A stretch of DNA of 8,857 nucleotides from Chloroflexi bacterium RBG_16_60_22 (lineage in GTDB: Bacteria > Chloroflexota > Dehalococcoidia > Dehalococcoidales > RBG-16-60-22). The stretch lies in the NCBI GenBank assembly GCA_001796935.1, contig MGNX01000098.1:970-9826 (forward strand), given 5' to 3'. Both the position numbers and the translations under genes were made by a program. Below are positions 1 to 5,636 of this stretch, piece by piece (position 1 is the first letter of the stretch; every line of letters starts with the position of its first letter). The notes beneath the pieces are model-generated. The model was not told the DNA's origin. It ran no database searches and was given only the letters and a program-made list of their open reading frames with translations.

Positions 1-1474
1 GGTAGGCCAGGGCGTGGGTGAGGCCGGGGCACATCGTGGGGTAGTCCACGGCGAAGCGGTTCCCCACCGTGTTCCCCGCCAGGTAAAGCCCCTTGATGAC
101 GTTGCCCCCGGCGTCCAGCGGCTGCATCCTCATGTTGGCGTTCAGCCCCCCCAGCACCACCAGGAACTCCTGCTGAATCAGGGCGGCGTAGAACGGCGGC
201 CTTGCCACGCTCGTGAGGCGGTCGGGCCGCTTGCCGTAGTCGAGGTCCTTCCCCAGCCCGGCCAGCTCGTTATAGCGGTCCAGCGTGGCCCGCAGGGTCG
301 CCACGGGCACGTTTATCTTCTGCGCCAGCTCTTCGATGGTGTCCGCTTTAACGGCCATATCGCGGAGGCGCTCCCGGAGGATATCGTTCACCACGTACAT
401 TTTACCCAGGCCCACCCCCATACGCGGCAGCTCCTCCTCCCACTTGGCGTCGAAAATCTGCCACACCTTCTTGCCGGGCTGCCGCACCAGCGAGTTGGCG
501 ATGCTCTGGCCGGGGACGTCCTCGTTCTCGTAGCGCAGCCCGTTGATATTGACGCGCAGGAAAGCGCCGTTGCCCACCGGGCCGACGGTAGCATGGGCCA
601 CGGACGCGGGCGGCCCCGCCTCCATCACCGCGCCGATGCGCATGGCCATCCGGTGGCCGTCTCCCACGTTCAGCGGCTCTCTGGCCGCCTTGAGGTTATC
701 GTTGTGGAACATGTAGATATTGTTGTCCCGGGCGATGTCCGCATCGAGGGGGGCGTATTTTTGCATCATCTGCGGGTTATTACCGTAGTCGCCGGTGCAG
801 AGCACCACGGCGTTACGGGCATCGAAGCGTAAAAAGTCGCCCGCCTCGTTGCGGGCGATGATGCCGGCCACCCGGCCTTTTCCCGGGCGCACCAGCTGCA
901 CGCCGCGGGTCCGGTAGCGTATGTCCACCCCGAGCTTGACGGCCTCGTTCTGGAGACACTGGAGCACAAGGCTGTGGTTGAGAATCCGGCTGCCGTCCTG
1001 GCTATGCCAGTGGCATACAGGGTACTCCGGGTAGTACTCCGTCGCCGCGTCGAAGCCCTCCGGGAGCGGCCACTGGTACATCACCGTCTCCACCCCGGCC
1101 TTCTCCGCCATGCCTATCAGCCAGTCCATGACGGCGCCGCTCTGCTCCGTCCAGAGCCGGTAGAAGCGCTGGTCCGGCCGGTTGCCGCCCCACCTCATCA
1201 GCTCCTTAATGGTATCTTCCTTATCGACCTTTATTCCCAGCTTTTTCTGCAGCCGGCTGCCGATGGCGGCAATGTGCCCGCCTCCCCAGCGGAAGGTGGT
1301 GTGCTTGTCAATCTGGATGACCCCGGCCCCTGCCTGCGCGGCGGTTAGCGCCGCGGCCTTACCGGACGTCCCCGCCCCCACCACCACCACGTCCGCGGTA
1401 AAGGTCTCCTTGATATCTCCGGGTGGAATCGGGGCCCGGGGCAGCTCGAAGAGTTCCTGGCTGTTTTTCACCAT
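1..1474 (-). CDS. FAD-dependent fumarate reductase/ketosteroid-dehydrogenase-type flavoprotein (3' end outside window)
   Basis: The 491 visible codons read without a stop from an ATG at 1474 to the left edge, and probably only a few tens of residues are missing. The start has GGAGG at 1484-1488 (complement strand) nine bases upstream. Residues 28-38 form the dinucleotide-binding strand-turn with GAGTSG (33-38), followed by an acidic residue, D57, for the ribose. Other hallmarks of the FAD_binding_2 fold are a Gly-rich loop RWGGGHIAA (62-70), GDGHRMAMRIGA (271-282), NGLRYENED (311-319) and the C-terminal GLYLAGNT (462-469) leading to PTMCPGLTHALAY. In fumarate reductases the Arg of the NGLRYENE segment (R314 here) is the proton donor. 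The position before LGG (441-443), where fumarate reductases carry a substrate-binding His, appears to be Val. I see no signal peptide, haem motif or flavin-attachment motif, so it is probably cytoplasmic. The family is certain; the substrate (enoate, steroid-like or alicyclic ketone) is unknown. It is divergent from the TRAP operon, suggesting shared regulation. Confidence 0.9.
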   Translation of the reverse strand, partial: MVKNSQELFELPRAPIPPGDIKETFTADVVVVGAGTSGKAAALTAAQAGAGVIQIDKHTTFRWGGGHIAAIGSRLQKKLGIKVDKEDTIKELMRWGGNRPDQRFYRLWTEQSGAVMDWLIGMAEKAGVETVMYQWPLPEGFDAATEYYPEYPVCHWHSQDGSRILNHSLVLQCLQNEAVKLGVDIRYRTRGVQLVRPGKGRVAGIIARNEAGDFLRFDARNAVVLCTGDYGNNPQMMQKYAPLDADIARDNNIYMFHNDNLKAAREPLNVGDGHRMAMRIGAVMEAGPPASVAHATVGPVGNGAFLRVNINGLRYENEDVPGQSIANSLVRQPGKKVWQIFDAKWEEELPRMGVGLGKMYVVNDILRERLRDMAVKADTIEELAQKINVPVATLRATLDRYNELAGLGKDLDYGKRPDRLTSVARPPFYAALIQQEFLVVLGGLNANMRMQPLDAGGNVIKGLYLAGNTVGNRFAVDYPTMCPGLTHALAY

Positions 1475-1582
1475 TCCTGTGAACCTCCGCTCGTCAGGGT
1501 ACGCCGTGATATTTCCGGGTGCTGTGCTTATCCAGGGCGGTGAGGCCGGCGGCGCGGCGCGATAAACTCCGGCCCGACCATT

Positions 1583-1612
1583 AATATAACCGATTTGGCC
1601 GGGTCATGACAA
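1583..1612 (-). promoter_or_regulatory. Candidate sigma70-type promoter of the flavoprotein gene
   Basis: On the minus strand TTGTCA (1607-1612) is followed after 18 bases by TATATT (1583-1588). Each hexamer differs from consensus at one position. Transcription would start near 1576, giving a leader of about 100 bases to the ATG at 1474. It is assigned by hexamer match and position only. Confidence 0.5.
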
Positions 1613-1675
1613 TACCGCCGCACCGAATAATGGAAATATTTTTCCACCACGAACATTATCAGACATGTTGCAGGG

Positions 1676-1705
1676 TTGACAAGTATGTGGCGGCTGGTGG
1701 ATAAT
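1676..1705 (+). promoter_or_regulatory. Candidate sigma70-type promoter of the TRAP operon
   Basis: TTGACA (1676-1681, perfect consensus) is followed after 18 bases by GATAAT (1700-1705, one mismatch). The predicted start is near 1712, giving a leader of about 135 bases before dctP. A second AT-rich hexamer, TATAGT (1719-1724), lies just downstream without a clear -35. The -35 hexamer is 64 bases from that of the oppositely oriented promoter, so one bound regulator could control both directions. Confidence 0.6.
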
Positions 1706-1778
1706 GCAGGAAACGCTTTATAGTATCGTAACACGAGCTTGCCGCTCACTCTTTTAGCAAGTTCATATAAATAATTCT

Positions 1779-1797
1779 AAGGAGGCCGGAGATGTAG
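1779..1797 (+). promoter_or_regulatory. Ribosome-binding site followed by a bare start-stop (AUG-UAG) in the TRAP leader
   Basis: AAGGAGG (1779-1785) is six bases upstream of ATG at 1792-1794, and the next codon is TAG (1795-1797). A ribosome starting here would terminate immediately. The site lies between the candidate promoter and the true dctP ribosome-binding site, so it would be transcribed. It could be a minimal regulatory ORF, a standby site that feeds ribosomes to dctP, a decayed gene start, or chance. Confidence 0.4.
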
Positions 1798-1832
1798 TAC
1801 CAGCGTGGTCACCGTCTGAAAGGGAGTACATG

Positions 1833-1839
1833 AAGGAGG
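1833..1839 (+). promoter_or_regulatory. Ribosome-binding site of dctP
   Basis: AAGGAGG is six bases before the ATG at 1846. It decides the start: a nearer upstream ATG at 1830 overlaps this site and is in another frame. Confidence 0.8.
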
Positions 1840-1845
1840 TAACAA

Positions 1846-2940
1846 ATGAAAAAGGCGTTACTAATAATCTTTACGGTAATTATAGTCAGCACCATGGTCC
1901 TGGCCGGCTGCGGGCAACAGGCCGCCCCGGCGCCCTCCCCGGCACCGGGCCCCGCCCCGGCACCGGCCCCGTCCCAGCCGGTTGTAATCAAATACGGTTA
2001 TGACATACCCCCGACATTGCCGCCGGCCGTCGGGCAGAACTGGTGGGCGGAGGAGGTTACCAAAGCGACGGAAGGCCGGGTAAAGGTCGAGGTTTACCCC
2101 GCCAGCGCGCTGGTTTCCCAGCAGAGCTCGCTGGACGCCGTGCTCGCCGGGGTGGCGGACATGTACATGCTCAGTGTCGCGACGTACCGGAAGCAGTTCC
2201 CCATTTCCATGATTGTCGGCCTGCCCGGAGCCGGCTTCCCTGACGAGACCACCGAGGTCAACGTCACCGCCGTAAACACCTTCTTCGAGATGCTTGATAA
2301 ATACCCGGAGGCCAGGGCGGAGTACGATGATTTCGGGCCGCTGTTCTTTTACATTATCTACTCGGAATCCTACCTGTTGTCCAAGGGTAAAGAAATCCGC
2401 GTGCCGGCCGATTTCAAGGGGCTCAAGGTAGGTAGCAACGGCATCAGGATGGAGCTCGCGGGCGCCCTGGGCGCGGCCCCGGTAAATGATATACCGCCGC
2501 TGGCTTATGAAAAGCTGCAGACCGGTGTTACCGATGCCACCTTCGCCGCCATCAGCGCCGGCCATGACTTCCAGCTCTGGGAGGTCACCGACCACGTGCT
2601 GGACGTCCCCTTCGGTGCCGGCGGACACCCGATTGTTATCAATAAGGCCACCTGGAACAAGATATCGGCCAAGGACCAGGATATAATGAAGAGCCTGGCT
2701 CCCGAGGGTTCCCGGAGAACTTCCGAGGCACTCGCCAAGCTGAATGCTCTCGCCTGGACGGAGTTTACCGAAAAAGGCATGAAGGTCACCGCGACGCCGC
2801 AGGAGAAAGCACTCTGGGAAGCTGAATTCAAGAAGCTGTGGGACACCTGGACTGCCGAGGCCAAGGCGGCCGGTTTAAAGGACCCGCAGGGGCTGCTGAC
2901 CTGGTGGAAATCCAAGTCAGACGCAGCCTGGGCTAAATAG
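1846..2940 (+). CDS. dctP: TRAP transporter solute-binding lipoprotein (DctP family)
   Basis: This 364-residue extracytoplasmic protein captures substrate and delivers it to the DctQM permease encoded next. Residues 1-21 are a lipoprotein signal peptide with lipobox LAGC, so Cys22 would be lipidated. An Ala/Pro-rich tether (about 27-42) precedes the mature domain, which starts near VVIKYGYD (46-53). The family pattern is visible in KATEGRVKVEVYPASAL (73-89), the aromatic-rich strand around 166-178, VPADFKGLKV (186-195), and the segment ending LQTGVTDATF (224-233) that corresponds to the usual LQTGVVDG. The highly conserved Arg after GLK(I/L/V), which salt-bridges the ligand carboxylate in most TRAP binding proteins, is replaced here: the motif reads GLKVG, with Gly196 at the expected place; Arg201 is the nearest alternative. 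Lipid anchoring fits a cell envelope without a free periplasm. The symbol denotes the family, not dicarboxylate specificity. Confidence 0.93.
   Translation: MKKALLIIFTVIIVSTMVLAGCGQQAAPAPSPAPGPAPAPAPSQPVVIKYGYDIPPTLPPAVGQNWWAEEVTKATEGRVKVEVYPASALVSQQSSLDAVLAGVADMYMLSVATYRKQFPISMIVGLPGAGFPDETTEVNVTAVNTFFEMLDKYPEARAEYDDFGPLFFYIIYSESYLLSKGKEIRVPADFKGLKVGSNGIRMELAGALGAAPVNDIPPLAYEKLQTGVTDATFAAISAGHDFQLWEVTDHVLDVPFGAGGHPIVINKATWNKISAKDQDIMKSLAPEGSRRTSEALAKLNALAWTEFTEKGMKVTATPQEKALWEAEFKKLWDTWTAEAKAAGLKDPQGLLTWWKSKSDAAWAK
1924..1971 (+). repeat. Ala-Pro tether repeat in dctP
   Basis: These bases encode residues 27-42 of the binding protein, almost all alternating Ala and Pro. The DNA is a degenerate GCx-CCx hexamer run in which CCCCGGCACCGG occurs twice. 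It probably forms a stiff spacer holding the binding domain off the membrane. Confidence 0.8.
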
Positions 2941-2958
2941 TCCTTATCCTGACGAGTC

Positions 2959-3006
2959 GCCGGGGGTGGTGCGGCGGGGAAAACCCCCACCAGCACCGCC
3001 CCCGGC
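2959..3006 (+). promoter_or_regulatory. Strong intercistronic hairpin between dctP and dctQ
   Basis: The left arm GCCGGGGGTGGTGC (2959-2972) pairs over all 14 positions with GCACCGCCCCCGGC (2993-3006), with a single G-U wobble. The 20-base interior contains GGGGAAAACCCC, which can form its own small stem. It begins 19 bases after the dctP stop. No U-tract follows, so it is not a canonical intrinsic terminator. By analogy with other binding-protein operons it more likely protects the dctP mRNA end or partly attenuates transcription into the permease genes (inference). Confidence 0.7.
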
Positions 3007-3024
3007 TTAAACCAAAGCCCCGGA

Positions 3025-3052
3025 TAGACATTAAATATCGACGTGCTATAAG
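3025..3052 (+). promoter_or_regulatory. Candidate internal promoter giving a leaderless dctQ transcript
   Basis: TAGACA (3025-3030) is followed after 16 bases by TATAAG (3047-3052). Each hexamer has one mismatch to the sigma70 consensus. The predicted transcription start, 3059-3061, coincides with the dctQ ATG at 3061. No Shine-Dalgarno sequence precedes that ATG, which fits leaderless translation. Confidence 0.35.
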
Positions 3053-3060
3053 ATATTCGC

Positions 3061-3585
3061 ATGCGATGGCTAAATAACCTGACGACGCTGCCCCTTCGGA
3101 CGGAGAAGGGTCTGGTGTGGGTAGCCAAGATAGCCGCTGTTATCGCGGCCATTGTCCTGGCCGGCATGATGCTGCTGACCGTGGGCGACGTCATCGGCCG
3201 GTATTTCTTCAACTCCCCGATAAAGGGGACATGGGAGCTCGTCGGGCTCTTGCTTATCGGCGCCGGCACCTGGGGGCTGGCTTACTGCCAGCTGCAGAAG
3301 GGGCATATCAGTATCAGCATCATCTTGCAGCGGTTCTCCCGGAGGGTCCAGGCGGGTTTTAACACCTTGACGTATCTCATCGGGCTCACCGCTTTCGGTA
3401 TCGTCAGCTGGCGGATGTTCCTGCTGGCCGAAAAGTACTTCAACATGCCCCGGGGCAACATCACCGATACCCTGCACCTTCCCTACGTCCCCTTTATGCT
3501 GGCCCTGTCAATCGGCGCCGGGCTGATGGTGTTAATTCTTATCATCGACCTGGTAAGGTCTTTGGCCGAGGTGTTCCGGAAATGA
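3061..3585 (+). CDS. dctQ: TRAP transporter small permease subunit (DctQ family)
   Basis: The 174-residue membrane protein pairs with DctM to form the TRAP permease; length and pattern are typical. Four hydrophobic segments fall at about 20-42, 60-76, 98-122 and 143-164. The family signature is visible: an acidic residue and Arg after the first helix (D43, R47 in GDVIGRYFF), then GTWELVGLLL (56-65) with E59, and the KGHISI segment (80-85) before the third helix. An in-frame TAA lies a few codons upstream, so ATG 3061 is the earliest start. The next Met codons, at residues 36-37, would cut into the first helix. There is no convincing ribosome-binding site, unlike the other genes here. The stop overlaps the dctM start in ATGA, indicating translational coupling. 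Confidence 0.88.
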   Translation: MRWLNNLTTLPLRTEKGLVWVAKIAAVIAAIVLAGMMLLTVGDVIGRYFFNSPIKGTWELVGLLLIGAGTWGLAYCQLQKGHISISIILQRFSRRVQAGFNTLTYLIGLTAFGIVSWRMFLLAEKYFNMPRGNITDTLHLPYVPFMLALSIGAGLMVLILIIDLVRSLAEVFRK

Positions 3586-4886
3586 GCCCGACCGAAGTCG
3601 GCCTGGCCGGTTTTGGCCTCATGCTGCTCCTCATCCTCCTGGGGGTGAATGTCGCCTTCTGTCTCATCGCGCTGGGCTTTATCGGGCTGGCGATGATTAT
3701 CGGCCTGGAGCCGGCGCTCTCCAGCGTGGCGATTATCTCCTTCGAGAGGGCTACCGCTTACGAGTTCGCCGTGGCGCCGCTCTTCCTGCTGATGAGCGCC
3801 TTCGTTTCCCGCAGCGATATCGGGAAGGAGGCCTACGAATGGGCACGCGCCTGGGTGGGGCAATACAGGGGCGGCCTGGCCATGGCTACCTCGGGCGCCT
3901 GCGGTCTCTTCGCCGCCTGCTGCGGCTCCAGCCTGGCTTCGGCCGTGGCCATGGGCCGGATAGCTTACCCCGAGATGAAGCGGCACAACTATGATTCCAG
4001 GCTGTCAACGGGTATTATCGCCGCCGGAGGCACGCTGGGCATCCTCATCCCGCCCAGCATGGGTTTTATTCTCATCGGTATTCTGACCCAGATGTCCATC
4101 GGCAAGCTCTTCATCGCGGGGATTATCCCGGGAATAATCTGCGTGGGCTTCTACATCGTGACGATATACATCATGTGTAAAATTAGCCCGTCGATAGGTC
4201 CCGCCAGTCCCAGGACCACCTGGAAGCAGAAAGTAGGGTCGTTCCGGCTTACCTGGCCGGTGCTGGCGCTGTTCCTGCTGGTCATCGGGGGCATCTACGG
4301 CGGCGTTTTCACCCCCACCGAAGCCGGGGGCATCGGGGCCTTCGGGGCGCTGGTAATCAGCCTGGTGAGGAGACAGATAGATAAAACGGGCATCTGGGAG
4401 TGCCTGCTGGATACGGCTAAAATGTCGGCCATGATGATGGCCTTAATCATCGGGGCCTTCATCTTCAACCAGTTCCTGGCGGTAACCAGGATACCCTTCG
4501 TCGCCAGCGAATGGGTGACCGGTCTCGGTCTCAACCGGTACTATATCCTGATTATCATTATCTTCCTGTATCTTATACTCGGCATGATTTTTGATATCTA
4601 CGCCATCTTAATCCTCACGCTTCCCATCATCTTCCCCACCATGATGGCGCTGGGCTTTAACCCCATCTGGTACGCGGTGATAATGGTGAGGGTTATCGAG
4701 GTGGGACTGATTTCACCGCCGTTCGGCATCAACCTTTTCGGCCTGGCCGGGGTGGTCGATGTTCCCATGGGCACGCTTTACCGCAGCGTGGTGCCCTTTA
4801 TTATCTCCGATATACTGAATATCGCATTGCTGATAGCGGTGCCATCGCTCTCGACCTTCCTGCCGGAGATAATGCTATCCCGGTGA
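3582..4886 (+). CDS. dctM: TRAP transporter large permease subunit (DctM family)
   Basis: The 434-residue multi-spanning protein forms the transport pathway and couples substrate entry to an ion gradient, usually Na+. The usual family length is about 425-430. Diagnostic segments appear in order: SGACGLFAACCGSS (104-117), RIAYPEMKRHNYD (126-138), GTLGILIPPS (150-159), SIGKLFIAGIIPG (172-184), FTPTEAGGIGAFGAL in the second half, and a C-terminal GLISPPFGINLF loop. The two pseudo-symmetric helix-loop regions containing PP are those that form the substrate gate in known TRAP structures. The ATG at 3582 overlaps the dctQ stop by four bases. Only a weak GAGG precedes it, so reinitiation is likely. 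The stop (4884-4886) lies inside a convergent overlap with the hypothetical gene on the other strand, within the loop of an inverted repeat. Confidence 0.95.
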   Translation: MSPTEVGLAGFGLMLLLILLGVNVAFCLIALGFIGLAMIIGLEPALSSVAIISFERATAYEFAVAPLFLLMSAFVSRSDIGKEAYEWARAWVGQYRGGLAMATSGACGLFAACCGSSLASAVAMGRIAYPEMKRHNYDSRLSTGIIAAGGTLGILIPPSMGFILIGILTQMSIGKLFIAGIIPGIICVGFYIVTIYIMCKISPSIGPASPRTTWKQKVGSFRLTWPVLALFLLVIGGIYGGVFTPTEAGGIGAFGALVISLVRRQIDKTGIWECLLDTAKMSAMMMALIIGAFIFNQFLAVTRIPFVASEWVTGLGLNRYYILIIIIFLYLILGMIFDIYAILILTLPIIFPTMMALGFNPIWYAVIMVRVIEVGLISPPFGINLFGLAGVVDVPMGTLYRSVVPFIISDILNIALLIAVPSLSTFLPEIMLSR

Positions 4887-4899
4887 GCCCCCGGGATAG
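4875..4899. terminator. Inverted repeat spanning both stop codons of two convergent genes
   Basis: CTATCCCGG (4875-4883) and CCGGGATAG (4891-4899) are perfect 9-base inverted arms with a 7-base loop. The dctM stop TGA lies in the loop, and the stop of the opposite gene is the outer end of the left arm. No T-tract follows on either strand, so it may be a bidirectional pause or 3'-end stabiliser instead of a classic terminator. There is no other room for a terminator between the genes. Confidence 0.5.
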
Positions 4900-5534
4900 G
4901 CCTTGCCGTCGCGGAGCTCGACGTAGTTGACTTCTTCCAGGTCTTCCAGCATCAGCTGCACGTTCACCGGCCCCAGCGGCGGGTAGATTTCCTCTCTTTC
5001 CCAGTCGGAGAACTTCTGGAGCACTCCCTCCACGGTCAGCCCGGGCTCTTCTTTAACCTTCTCCAGTATGGCCATGGCCCGCCGGTAATAGGGCAGGGTA
5101 TAGCCGCCGCTGGCGATATCCACCGTCTCGACGAGGAAATAGGCCGAGGTCCGGCAGTCGGCGCAGGCGAAGCCGGTCCCGCCCCGGCGGGTGGTGGGTA
5201 TCTCCGGTGAGACGACGATGCCGGACTTTTCCCCGGAGCCCGGGGGCGCCTCTTTCAGGGGACGGAAGCCGATGCCGTCATACTGTTTCATGGCGGGGTC
5301 TTTGGCGCTCAGGCCGGAGTAGCGGAAGATAATCCGCTCGTAGGCCCGCTTGCCGGAGAAGAAGGTCTGCCAGACGGCCGGCACCATGGTCAGCAGCACG
5401 CCGGGGCATATCCGGCCCTCGATGGTCTCGCCGTCGTAGGTGAACTCCTCCCCGATTTCATAGTCGAAGTGGCAGGGGAACTTCGCGGCGTCATTCATGA
5501 ACCCGATGAGCCTGCATCTTACTTTAAAGGGCAT
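4875..5534 (-). CDS. Conserved hypothetical protein, possibly TIGR04076-like N-terminus with a CxxC motif
   Basis: This is a soluble protein of 219 residues without signal peptide or membrane segment. I cannot assign a function. The N-terminal half (3-75) has a pattern resembling small TIGR04076-type proteins: VRCRLIGF, then EIGEEFTYDGETIEGRICPG (26-45) and a hydrophobic VPAVWQTFFSG (51-61). This match is from memory and tentative. The middle contains CADC (124-127), which could bind a metal with C7, C21 or C43. The C-terminal third (145-213) looks helical and ends in a beta-hairpin-like NYVELRDGKAYP, resembling a winged-helix wing, but this is weak. The start is supported by GGAGG (5543-5547, complement) eight bases upstream. 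It lies 102 bases downstream of the AOR gene with no terminator between, so co-transcription, and perhaps an accessory role to the AOR, is plausible. Confidence 0.8.
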   Translation of the reverse strand: MPFKVRCRLIGFMNDAAKFPCHFDYEIGEEFTYDGETIEGRICPGVLLTMVPAVWQTFFSGKRAYERIIFRYSGLSAKDPAMKQYDGIGFRPLKEAPPGSGEKSGIVVSPEIPTTRRGGTGFACADCRTSAYFLVETVDIASGGYTLPYYRRAMAILEKVKEEPGLTVEGVLQKFSDWEREEIYPPLGPVNVQLMLEDLEEVNYVELRDGKAYPGGSPG

Positions 5535-5588
5535 AACGTTTACCTCCAGTGCTGAATTATTACCCGGTGGTTAGTATCGCGTCAGTGA

Positions 5589-5598
5589 CCCGGCCGGG
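5589..5598. repeat. Perfect 10-base palindrome in the AOR/hypothetical gap
   Basis: CCCGGCCGGG is self-complementary and lies within the 102-base gap, about 55 bases upstream of the hypothetical gene's start. It may be a small operator, but in GC-rich DNA such palindromes also arise by chance. Confidence 0.25.
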
Positions 5599-5630
5599 CG
5601 GAGCCAGCGGCGCGCTATCAGGCGTGGATT

Positions 5631-5636
5631 ATTATA
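5631..5636 (-). promoter_or_regulatory. Perfect -10 hexamer just after the AOR stop
   Basis: The minus strand reads TATAAT directly after the AOR stop codon. Nothing resembling TTGACA lies 16-18 bases upstream inside the AOR gene, so it is only a weak candidate for a separate promoter of the hypothetical gene. Confidence 0.25.

Noticed and set aside
14..832. 272-codon plus-strand ORF opposite the flavoprotein gene
   Set aside because: It is antisense to a gene with clear FAD-binding motifs; its composition (His/Val/Pro-rich) is typical of a GC-rich shadow frame.
1528..1749. 73-codon minus-strand ORF in the divergent intergenic region
   Set aside because: It overlaps both candidate promoters and has no recognisable domain or supporting context; it is better explained as regulatory DNA.
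1830..1832. ATG overlapping the dctP ribosome-binding site
   Set aside because: It is out of frame with dctP and sits on the AAGGAGG that serves the ATG at 1846.
2505..3269. 254-codon minus-strand ORF across the dctP-dctQ junction
   Set aside because: It overlaps two confident genes and the intercistronic hairpin and has a low-complexity shadow translation.
3891..3932. Three cysteines (C107, C113, C114) in the first gate loop of DctM as a possible redox switch
   Set aside because: From memory, similar Cys-containing FAA-C-GSS versions are common in TRAP large permeases, so this is not distinctive.
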